33,906 bases of DNA from Bacteroidales bacterium UBA3630 (GTDB lineage Bacteria > Bacteroidota > Bacteroidia > Bacteroidales > P3): assembly GCA_002373995.1 (NCBI GenBank), contig DFLB01000031.1:64740-98645 (forward strand), read 5' to 3'. Made by a program: the position numbers and the translations under genes. Positions 1 to 6,232 of the stretch are shown here, piece by piece. Each line of letters starts with the position of its first letter. Position 1 is the stretch's first letter. The notes under the pieces are model-generated. The model was not told where the DNA came from, made no database searches, and saw only the letters and a list, made by a program, of their open reading frames with translations.

Positions 1-585
1 CATCTCGCCTTCCACCATCATGATGTTGTCCTCGGTGGCGGCCACGATGAGGTCGAGGTCGGCGCGCTCGATGTCCTGCATGGGGGTGTTGATGACGTAC
101 TGGCCGTCGAGGTAGCTCACGCGCACCTCGCTGACGGGACCGTTGAAGGGGATGTCGCTCACGGCGAGGGCCGAAGCAGCGGCTAAGGCGGCCAGCTGGT
201 CGGGCATGGTGTCGTGGTCGCCGCTGATGAGGGTGATGTTCACCTGCACCTCGGCATGGAAGTTGTCGGGGAAAAGGGGACGCAAGGCGCGGTCGACCAA
301 GCGGGCGATGAGGATCTCATGCTCCGAGGGGCGTGCCTCGCGCTTGAAGAAACCGCCGGGGAAGCGCCCCATGGCGGCGTATTTTTCCTGGTAGTCAACG
401 GTGAGAGGCATGAAGTCGACGTTCTCGCCCACCTCCTTCTTAGAGCAGACGGTGGCTAAAAGCATCGTGTTGTTCATGCGGACAACGGCAGCGCCGTCGG
501 CCTGTTTGGCCAGCTTGCCGGTCTCGATTTCGATCATGCGGCCGTCGCCGAGGTCGAATCGCTTAGTGATAATGTGTTCGTTCAT
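1..585 (-). CDS. pnp: Polyribonucleotide nucleotidyltransferase (PNPase), N-terminal part
   Basis: PNPase degrades RNA 3'-to-5' by phosphorolysis in the cytoplasm and is part of general mRNA turnover. The minus strand translates from ATG at 585 as MNEHIITKRFDLGDGRMIE and stays open for 195 codons to the window edge. The reading includes the first RNase PH-like domain, with typical stretches such as GGFFKREARPSEHEILIARLVDRALRPLF and PFNGPVSEVRV seen in full or part. Full-length PNPase is about 700 residues, so roughly three quarters of the gene, including the second RNase PH domain and the KH and S1 domains, lies outside the window. The gene is preceded by a GC-rich leader hairpin. The identification is very secure; only the start is visible. 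Confidence 0.96.
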   Translation of the reverse strand, partial: MNEHIITKRFDLGDGRMIEIETGKLAKQADGAAVVRMNNTMLLATVCSKKEVGENVDFMPLTVDYQEKYAAMGRFPGGFFKREARPSEHEILIARLVDRALRPLFPDNFHAEVQVNITLISGDHDTMPDQLAALAAASALAVSDIPFNGPVSEVRVSYLDGQYVINTPMQDIERADLDLIVAATEDNIMMVEGEM

Positions 586-622
586 TGTTGTTTTTTATTG
601 TTTTCGTTTACTTTACCGCAGC

Positions 623-641
623 CTCGGGGACCGTCCCCAAG
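623..641 (-). promoter_or_regulatory. GC-rich hairpin in the pnp leader
   Basis: On the minus strand CTTGGGGA pairs with TCCCCGAG (one G-T pair) around a 3-nt loop. It lies about 38 nt upstream of the pnp start codon, inside the expected leader. In enterobacteria pnp is autoregulated through a cleaved leader hairpin. Here a similar role is only inference, since the fold is short and no T-run follows it to suggest termination. Confidence 0.4.
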
Positions 642-713
642 ACCCATAAAAGTGTTAATATTCAGTTCTCTATCTCCTTCGGCGGGCATCAAAAGACCGG
701 CTAAAAGAAAGTG

Positions 714-721
714 CAAAGATA
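714..721 (-). promoter_or_regulatory. Possible pnp promoter, -7 element only
   Basis: The minus strand reads TATCTTTG, a match to the Bacteroidota TAnnTTTG element, about 130 nt upstream of the pnp start. No TTTG was found 19-20 nt further upstream, so only half of the promoter is supported. The region 586-801 holds this element, the leader hairpin and the divergent promoter for the gene at 802. Confidence 0.45.
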
Positions 722-760
722 CAATTTTTCTGACAATTGCGACTATAAAAGCGAGAATTA

Positions 761-792
761 TTTGGCCAATAGCAAAATACTTCATACTTTTG
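761..792 (+). promoter_or_regulatory. Promoter of the His-rich protein / TonB receptor pair
   Basis: TTTG at 761-764, a 20-nt gap, then TACTTTTG at 785-792: a full match to the Bacteroidota sigma-ABfr type promoter. The ATG of the next gene begins at 802, only 9 nt after the element, so the mRNA should be leaderless or nearly so. Confidence 0.75.
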
Positions 793-801
793 CATCCCGA
801 A

Positions 802-1131
802 ATGGCACGCCTGACGCTGCGACATATAGCCTCCATCATACTGTTGGCCACCTACTTGCCAATGGTGCTGTTGTCGTCGCTGCACACGCATCACGATACG
901 GTTGACTCTCACGACAACTGCCTGCAGTGCGCCGGCCACTTCGAGACCCATCACCACCACCAGCACGACTGCCTGTTCTGCAACTTCCTCAGCCTGTACT
1001 ATCACGGGCAGCCATTAGAGCAGCCGCGCTTCATCCTCCCCTCCGCAGAAACAACGCTTCCCGCCGTTGTGGGAAACACCGATACACAATGCGCCGGGGC
1101 GGCCATGCTGCGGGCTCCGCCTACGGCTTGA
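802..1131 (+). CDS. Small His/Cys-rich membrane or secreted protein, probably metal-associated
   Basis: A 109-aa protein of unknown function. Residues 5-27 are hydrophobic (a signal peptide or membrane anchor). They are followed by a dense cluster of possible metal ligands: HTHH, a CLQC pair, a HHHHQH run and CLFC. The frame is open further upstream, but a strong promoter ends at 792, so the ATG at 802 is the best start. It precedes a TonB-dependent receptor by 98 nt on the same strand. Small His/Cys-rich proteins next to TonB receptors recur in Bacteroidota and are often thought to handle copper, zinc or heme. That role is inference here. The last 25 residues look unstructured. Confidence 0.68.
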   Translation: MARLTLRHIASIILLATYLPMVLLSSLHTHHDTVDSHDNCLQCAGHFETHHHHQHDCLFCNFLSLYYHGQPLEQPRFILPSAETTLPAVVGNTDTQCAGAAMLRAPPTA

Positions 1132-1229
1132 CCCCAAGCTTCCACCATTAGTTTTGTTTTGCACGACCGCCGACGGCCTTCGGGTCTCCATGTCGCGTGC
1201 ATCATGTTTATTTTCAACAACAGCATACT

Positions 1230-3332
1230 ATGTACAAGAAACTTTTGCGTGGCATCAACCACAAACTTATAATAGCCACCATCGTCATAACCCTCTTGCC
1301 GCCAACAGCTGCGGCGCAAAGCCACGGCGACACCATACGCCTGCGCCAGGTGGTCGTCACAGCCACCCAGCATTCAACCACTCGCGCCGAAGCACCCGCG
1401 GCGGTGGGCGTCATCGACGGTGGCCAGATGGAGGCCGCCAGCGCCGTAAACCTGGGCCAGGCACTCAACTTCAGCACCGGCCTGCGGGTGGAGAACAGCT
1501 GCCAGAACTGCGGTGCCAACGAGGTACGCATCAACGGCCTCGGACAGGCCTACTCGCAGATACTCATCGACAGCCGCCCGGTAAACAGCGCCCTGGCAGG
1601 TGTCTACCTCCTCGACCAGCTGCCCACGGCCCTCATCGACCGCATCGAGGTGCTGCGCGGCGGCGGCTCGGCGCTCTACGGCAGCAATGCCATCGCCGGC
1701 GTGGTCAACGTCATCACCCGCGAACCCCGCACCAACAGCGCCTCCGTGGGCAACACCACCAGCCTCATAGGTGGGCGCGCGTGGGACTTCAGCAATTCGT
1801 TCAACGCATCGATGGTCAGTGACGACCGGCGGGCAGGCCTCGCCGTCTTCGGCCACAACCGTAGCCGCCAGCCCTACGACCACAACGGCGACGGATACTC
1901 CGAGGTGGGCCTGCTCAAAGCCCGCATGGTGGGCTTCCGCAGCTACCTGCGCACCGGCGACTACGGCAAGCTCAACCTGCAATACCACAACATCCACGAC
2001 TTCCGTCGCGGCGGCGACCGCTTCGACCTGCCCTCCCCTATGGCGCATATCTCTGAAGGCGGCGAGCACGACATACACAGCGCCAGCCTCAAGTGGGACT
2101 GGCTGCCCACCAGCGGCCTGCGCCACGCCTCACTCTTCGCCTCACTGCAGCACGTGGACCGCCAGAGCTACTACGGCGAACGCGACGACAGCGAGCCCCT
2201 CGGCACCGCCTACGGATACACGCAAGAACTCACCCTCAACTACGGAGCGCTCTATAGCCGCCACTTCGACACGCTCCTTTTCCTGCCCGCCGAGTTCACT
2301 GCCGGCATTGAGCACACCCTCGACCGCCTGCACGACCACACCCTCGACAGCCCCGACACCCTGCGGCAGCATATCGGCATCCTGAGTGCCTACCTGCAGA
2401 ACGAATGGAAGAACAGCCGCTGGAGCATCCTCGTTGGCGCACGCATGGACAAGCACACCCTCGTCCAGGCACCCGTCGTCAGCCCCCGTCTCAACCTCCG
2501 CTACGCCCCCACCGACCACCTCACCCTCCGCGCCGGCTACTCCTCAGGCTTCCGCGCGCCGCAAGTCTATGACGAGGACCTGCACGTCGGCGCCGTAAAT
2601 GGCGAGCTGTACCGCATCACCAACGCCCCCACCCTGCGCATGGAGCGTTCCCACTCGCTCAACGCCTCCGCCAACTTCTGCTTCCATATCGGCAGCCTTG
2701 AGGCCGACCTGCTGCTCGAAGGGTTCTACACCCGCATCAACGACGCCTTCGTCAACGAACTGCTTTTCGAGGACACAGCCAGCGGCTACCTGCACTACGA
2801 GCGCCGCAACGCCGACGGCGCCGAAGTGATGGGCATCAACGCCGAACTCACCCTCTCACCCGTCGAGACCATGCGACTGCAGCTCGGCGGCACCTGGCAG
2901 AGCAGCCGCTACACCGGCCAAGGCAAAGAATGGGAGGAAGGTCTCTACGAGCGCCGCATGGAGCGCACCCCCGACCTCTACGCCTACCTCATGGGCACCT
3001 ACAACCCATTAAAAAACCTGCAACTCATTGCCACCGGCATCCTCACCGGCCCCATGCTCGTCTACCACCACGTACATGTGGTGGAGACCAAACACGCCGG
3101 CGAAGGCCATGTGCACAAAGAGACCACCCCATCCTTCTTCGACCTCTCCCTCAAGGCAGCCTACTGCATCCCCCTGGACGAGAGCACCCAGCTGGAGCTG
3201 AACATCGGCGTGCAAAACCTCCTCAACAGCTACCAGCGCGACCTCGACAGCGGCCCCGAACGCGACGCCTCTTACATCTACGGCCCATCCCTTCCACGCA
3301 CCCTATTCTTCGGGGCCAAGCTGAACATCTGA
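1230..3332 (+). CDS. TonB-dependent outer-membrane receptor, likely for a metal or metal complex
   Basis: A 700-aa outer-membrane receptor that would import a bound ligand using TonB/ExbBD energy. It has an N-terminal signal peptide ending near AAAQS, a possible TonB box (RQVVVTATQ), a plug domain (about residues 30-155, with ENSCQNCGANEVRINGL, ILIDSRPV and RIEVLRGGGSALYGSNAIAGVVNVIT), then a beta barrel to the C-terminus. The plug motif NCQNCGxxxVRINGL is common in a Bacteroidota receptor group. A His-rich loop (HHVHVVETKHAGEGHVHK) sits in an outer part of the barrel. With the His/Cys-rich neighbour it points to a metal ligand, which is inference. A GTG start at 1197 is also possible, but ATG 1230 begins a normal signal peptide. 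The Cys pair in the plug could be a disulfide or ligand site. Confidence 0.9.
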   Translation: MYKKLLRGINHKLIIATIVITLLPPTAAAQSHGDTIRLRQVVVTATQHSTTRAEAPAAVGVIDGGQMEAASAVNLGQALNFSTGLRVENSCQNCGANEVRINGLGQAYSQILIDSRPVNSALAGVYLLDQLPTALIDRIEVLRGGGSALYGSNAIAGVVNVITREPRTNSASVGNTTSLIGGRAWDFSNSFNASMVSDDRRAGLAVFGHNRSRQPYDHNGDGYSEVGLLKARMVGFRSYLRTGDYGKLNLQYHNIHDFRRGGDRFDLPSPMAHISEGGEHDIHSASLKWDWLPTSGLRHASLFASLQHVDRQSYYGERDDSEPLGTAYGYTQELTLNYGALYSRHFDTLLFLPAEFTAGIEHTLDRLHDHTLDSPDTLRQHIGILSAYLQNEWKNSRWSILVGARMDKHTLVQAPVVSPRLNLRYAPTDHLTLRAGYSSGFRAPQVYDEDLHVGAVNGELYRITNAPTLRMERSHSLNASANFCFHIGSLEADLLLEGFYTRINDAFVNELLFEDTASGYLHYERRNADGAEVMGINAELTLSPVETMRLQLGGTWQSSRYTGQGKEWEEGLYERRMERTPDLYAYLMGTYNPLKNLQLIATGILTGPMLVYHHVHVVETKHAGEGHVHKETTPSFFDLSLKAAYCIPLDESTQLELNIGVQNLLNSYQRDLDSGPERDASYIYGPSLPRTLFFGAKLNI

Positions 3333-3354
3333 AGCAATCAACTTTCGCCCCAGC

Positions 3355-3388
3355 AAGGGCTGTCTGGATTGTTCCAGACAGCCCTTTT
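3355..3388 (+). terminator. Rho-independent terminator after the TonB receptor
   Basis: A perfect 14-bp stem (AAGGGCTGTCTGGA with its complement) around TTGT, ending in a short T-run. It begins 22 nt after the receptor stop codon and faces the terminator of the convergent rpsO gene. Confidence 0.85.
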
Positions 3389-3403
3389 AGCACCCCCATC
3401 CAT

Positions 3404-3438
3404 AAAAAAGGACTGCCCAGAAGAACTCCGGGCAATCC
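3404..3438 (-). terminator. Rho-independent terminator of rpsO
   Basis: On the minus strand GGATTGCCC pairs with GGGCAGTCC (one mismatch) and is followed by a run of T. It lies about 60 nt past the rpsO stop codon, back to back with the plus-strand terminator. Confidence 0.8.
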
Positions 3439-3495
3439 CAACCATAACCAAATAAATATGAAAAACTTTCTCTTGGCAGGTACAGCCGACCGCGA

Positions 3496-3765
3496 TTACT
3501 TACGCAGGCCAAGCTGTTTGACAATGGCGCGGTAGCGCTCAATGTCCTTCTCCTTCAGGTAATCAAGCATCTTGCGACGCTTGCCGACCAGACCCACCAG
3601 CGCACGCTCGCTGACCTGGTCTTTCTTATGCTGTTTCATCAGCTCCGTCAAGTGCTGGATGCGATAGGTGAACAACGCTATCTGGCCCTCAGCGCTACCG
3701 GTATCCTTCACCGATTTTCCATATTGGGAGAAGATTTCTTCTTTCTTTTCTTTTGTCAGATACAT
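3496..3765 (-). CDS. rpsO: 30S ribosomal protein S15
   Basis: An 89-aa protein of normal S15 length that binds 16S rRNA and helps nucleate assembly of the 30S platform. Typical stretches are visible: KDTGSAEGQIALFTYRIQHLTELMKQHKKD and LVGLVGKRRKMLDYLK. It is transcribed alone, from a promoter at 3814-3845 to a terminator at 3404-3438. In many bacteria rpsO lies directly upstream of pnp. Here both are on the minus strand in that order, but a plus-strand TonB receptor pair sits between them. Confidence 0.98.
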   Translation of the reverse strand: MYLTKEKKEEIFSQYGKSVKDTGSAEGQIALFTYRIQHLTELMKQHKKDQVSERALVGLVGKRRKMLDYLKEKDIERYRAIVKQLGLRK

Positions 3766-3813
3766 AACAAGTTACGTTTGTTTTTGCTATTATTTCGTTC
3801 AACTTTACGGCTG

Positions 3814-3845
3814 CAAAAATACAACCTTTTCGCAAACTGGCAAAA
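3814..3845 (-). promoter_or_regulatory. rpsO promoter
   Basis: On the minus strand TTTTG (3841-3845) is followed after 19 nt by TATTTTTG (3814-3821), the full Bacteroidota consensus. The rpsO start is 49 nt downstream. Confidence 0.78.
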
Positions 3846-3954
3846 TATTTCTTCAAAAAAAGCCAATTTTAACGTTTATTATGAAAACAACACCCCATTT
3901 CCCTCTCACCTTATTCCTTCATTCAACAACCACCCTCCACCCCCTCTCACTATC

Positions 3955-4031
3955 ATCCTAAGCATATCCTAAGCGTATCCTAAGCATATCCTAAGCATAT
4001 CATAGGCAGATCATAGGCAGATCCTCTATAC
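3955..4031. repeat. 11-bp tandem array, ATCCTAAGCAT type
   Basis: Seven consecutive 11-bp units: ATCCTAAGCAT or its one-base variant four times, ATCATAGGCAG twice, and a decayed ATCCTCTATAC. The array lies in the 400-nt gene-free stretch between the rpsO promoter and the end of the HIT gene. The remainder of that stretch (about 3846-3954 and 4032-4126) shows no gene. Related arrays occur at 19038-19092 and at the right end of the window. Confidence 0.9.
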
Positions 4032-4126
4032 ACCCCTACAAAAACCACTGTCGAACCCTAATCTAACCAAAACACACAAGGAACTCCGTGTCTCCTCACA
4101 CCTCGTTTCTTTCTTACTTAACCGCA

Positions 4127-4160
4127 AAAGAAAAGCCTCTCTTTTCACGCAGAGAGGCTT
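4127..4160 (-). terminator. Terminator of the greA-HIT operon
   Basis: On the minus strand AAGCCTCTCT pairs with AGAGAGGCTT around an 8-nt loop and is followed by TTTCTTTTG. It begins 5 nt past the stop codon of the HIT gene. Confidence 0.85.
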
Positions 4161-4165
4161 CACGT

Positions 4166-4558
4166 TCAATCAATTGCAGCAGCAATCTCATTCGCCAACG
4201 ACGCCAACTCCTCGGGCGACATCTCCACATGATGCGAAAAACTGAGATCCCCGGGCTTGTTGAGCGGCACCAAGTGGATATGAGCATGAGGCACATCAAT
4301 GCCCACCACAGCTTGCCCCACCTTGATACAGGGGCATACCTTCTTCAGCCCACGCGCCACGCGACGGCTGAAAAGATGCAACTCTGTGAAAAGCTCATCG
4401 TCAAGGTCAAAAATGTAATCAACCTCTTTCTTGGGAATACACAGCACATGGCCACGCACGATGGGATTAACATCGAGAAAAGCCAGACAATTCTCCGTCT
4501 CGGCCACACGGTAGCACGGTATCTCCCCGGCCACAATCCTACTGAAAATACTTGCCAT
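4166..4558 (-). CDS. HIT family nucleotide-binding hydrolase (HinT type)
   Basis: A 130-aa protein of the histidine-triad superfamily. HinT-type enzymes hydrolyse purine nucleoside phosphoramidates and acyl-adenylates. The catalytic triad motif is visible as HAHIHLVPL (His 91, 93, 95). The upstream signature MASIFSRIVAGEIPCYRVAE is typical of the family, as is LAFLDVNPIVRGHVLCIPKKE. A TTG four codons upstream is in frame, but ATG 4558 matches the usual family start. It lies one base after the greA stop codon, so the two genes form an operon ended by the terminator at 4127-4160. Confidence 0.95.
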   Translation of the reverse strand: MASIFSRIVAGEIPCYRVAETENCLAFLDVNPIVRGHVLCIPKKEVDYIFDLDDELFTELHLFSRRVARGLKKVCPCIKVGQAVVGIDVPHAHIHLVPLNKPGDLSFSHHVEMSPEELASLANEIAAAID

Positions 4559-4559
4559 A

Positions 4560-5033
4560 TCAGCGTTCAATTTTGGTAAGTTCGAAAGTCATCTTGCCTG
4601 CCGGCACATTCACCTCCACCACATCGCCAACCTTGTGACCCAAAAAAGCCGACGCAAAAGGCGACGTAATGCTGATCTTGCCCTGCTTCAGGTTGGCTTC
4701 GCTCTCCGGAACAATAGTATACTTCTGCACCATCTTGTTCTTCGTGTTGCGAATCGTGATGATAGACAGCAGCAACACCTTCGAGGTATCAATCTTGCTC
4801 TCGTCGAGCAAACGGGCGTTGGCCACCAGTTCCTGCAACTTGCTGATGCGCGCCTCAAGGTGCCCCTGCGCCTCCTTGGCGGCGTCATACTCCGCGTTCT
4901 CGCTCAGGTCGCCCTTGTCTCGAGCCTCGGCAATAGCCGCCGACGCAGCCGGTCGCTCGATGGCAATCAAGTGGTGCAACTCGTCTTTCAGTTTTTGAAG
5001 TCCTTCTTCACTATAATATTTTATCTCTGCCAT
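4560..5033 (-). CDS. greA: Transcription elongation factor GreA
   Basis: A 157-aa protein of the normal length. GreA enters the RNA polymerase secondary channel and stimulates cleavage of backtracked RNA. The N-terminal coiled coil carries the acidic tip motif DLSENAEYDAAKEAQ (about residues 42-56), and the C-terminal FKBP-like domain contains PESEANLKQGKISITSPFASAFLGHKVGD. It is the first gene of a two-gene operon with the HIT gene. No clear TAnnTTTG promoter is seen in the 27 nt between it and the upstream terminator, so transcription may come partly from read-through. Confidence 0.97.
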   Translation of the reverse strand: MAEIKYYSEEGLQKLKDELHHLIAIERPAASAAIAEARDKGDLSENAEYDAAKEAQGHLEARISKLQELVANARLLDESKIDTSKVLLLSIITIRNTKNKMVQKYTIVPESEANLKQGKISITSPFASAFLGHKVGDVVEVNVPAGKMTFELTKIER

Positions 5034-5060
5034 AGCTATATTTGTTTTTTTTAGGCGTTT

Positions 5061-5094
5061 AAAAATTAGGAAAGGCTTATCAGGAAGCCTTTCC
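5061..5094 (-). terminator. Terminator of the PorV-like operon
   Basis: On the minus strand GGAAAGGCTT pairs perfectly with AAGCCTTTCC around a 6-nt loop and is followed by TAATTTTT. It starts 29 nt past the stop of the PorV-like gene and ends that operon ahead of greA. Confidence 0.85.
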
Positions 5095-5123
5095 CAATCT
5101 GTGATTATGTCTTGTCCGTAGCT

Positions 5124-6197
5124 TTAGAAACGGAAACTGGCTCCAATGGCATGGGTGCCGCGAAGCGGCGATGCCGACTGGTACGAGTAGTCGATAGTCA
5201 GTCCTATATTGTTATTCTCCTTCTTTGACAGGGGCACATCAACCGACGCACCCGCGCAGATTCCGTTGTTGGCCGTGGCAGCATTGCCGGTCCACAGGCC
5301 GGGCTGCATGATGTAACCCGCACGCACCTGGAACATATTGAGCAAGCTGTACTCAACACCCAGCGTGTAGTTGTCGCGCAGGAACGCGTTCGAGGTAAAC
5401 GCACCAGCCACCGTAAGGCGCTGATCCCACTGGTCAAACAAAAAGTCATACGACACACCGATGTTCAAGCACGTAGGCAACTCCATCTCGGCAGAGCGCG
5501 TCTCCACCGTGAAGTTGTTGCCGGCGGTATTGATCATCTGCAACGACATACCCGTACCCTCAAACTTCATCGAGGGACCCCAGTTCTTCAGCGAGATACC
5601 GAACTTCAACTCATCGTCGTCACCGGTAACATACTGGATACCGGCATCGATAGCAAAGCCCGAACCGGAAACGTTGTCCGTGCTCTCGGTGATAACCTTC
5701 ATCGTCACAGCACCGTGAATAGTGTTGGTGAAGCTGTGGGCATAAGCCACATTGATGTTCATGTACGAGGGCGAGAAGGTTCCGTTCACACCAGCCTCAG
5801 GACTCAGATAGGTAGTCACATCGATGTCGCCGAAGCCCATCGACATCACATACACACCCATCACACCGCGCTCAAAGATGCGGATACCAAGACCAAAGGT
5901 GTTGATACTGGCGCCACTGGTGAGACCGCTCTTGCCACCATAAAGCATGGTGTTGGTGTAGCCCACCTCGATATTCTCGACAAACGCGAGACCAGCCACG
6001 TTGGAAAACATGGAACTCAAGCCTCGCACATTGGCAACATTGACACCACCCCAGCCCGTATTGCGCGCCCACGGGTTGATGAGCAATTCCGATGCACCGG
6101 CCGTTCCGCGACGCTCATCGTTACCAGCCATCGCCGACTGGAACGACACCGTCGAGAGAACCACAACTACTGCAAATATTCTAAATATGTTTTTCAT
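5124..6197 (-). CDS. PorV/PorQ-family outer-membrane protein
   Basis: A 357-aa protein with a signal peptide (about residues 1-24, ending SAMAG) and a predicted outer-membrane barrel of the FadL-like PorV/PorQ group. Family hallmarks are the N-terminal TAGASELLINPWARNTGWGGVNVANV, then SMFSNVAGLAFVENIEVGYTNTML, and a C-terminus ending in Phe (GASFRF). In the type IX secretion system PorV shuttles cargo from the translocon to the attachment complex, and other members of the family also serve envelope export. This copy is the last of three close genes after a giant secreted protein (35-nt gap) and a TonB-type receptor. It is therefore more likely a locus-specific paralog than the core PorV, which is inference. 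Confidence 0.82.
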   Translation of the reverse strand: MKNIFRIFAVVVVLSTVSFQSAMAGNDERRGTAGASELLINPWARNTGWGGVNVANVRGLSSMFSNVAGLAFVENIEVGYTNTMLYGGKSGLTSGASINTFGLGIRIFERGVMGVYVMSMGFGDIDVTTYLSPEAGVNGTFSPSYMNINVAYAHSFTNTIHGAVTMKVITESTDNVSGSGFAIDAGIQYVTGDDDELKFGISLKNWGPSMKFEGTGMSLQMINTAGNNFTVETRSAEMELPTCLNIGVSYDFLFDQWDQRLTVAGAFTSNAFLRDNYTLGVEYSLLNMFQVRAGYIMQPGLWTGNAATANNGICAGASVDVPLSKKENNNIGLTIDYSYQSASPLRGTHAIGASFRF

Positions 6198-6232
6198 CTT
6201 CTGTATTATTTTCGTCGTTATGTGTTACACAA

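Noticed and set aside
574..801. Upstream extension of the His/Cys-rich protein frame
   Set aside because: It overlaps the start of pnp and a complete promoter that ends at 792, so translation should begin at 802.
1132..1229. Riboswitch between the His/Cys-rich gene and the receptor
   Set aside because: Only a short CCGA/TCGG hairpin is visible. No known riboswitch core was found.
1374..2126. A 250-codon minus-strand frame within the TonB receptor
   Set aside because: Ala/Val-rich shadow of a GC-rich coding strand; the plus-strand frame has clear plug and barrel motifs.
3459..3535. Short plus-strand frame starting MKNFLLAGTADRDY
   Set aside because: Only 25 codons, mostly antisense to the end of rpsO, and no promoter.
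3955..4031. CRISPR array
   Set aside because: Repeats are 11 bp and directly abutting, with no spacers and no cas genes.
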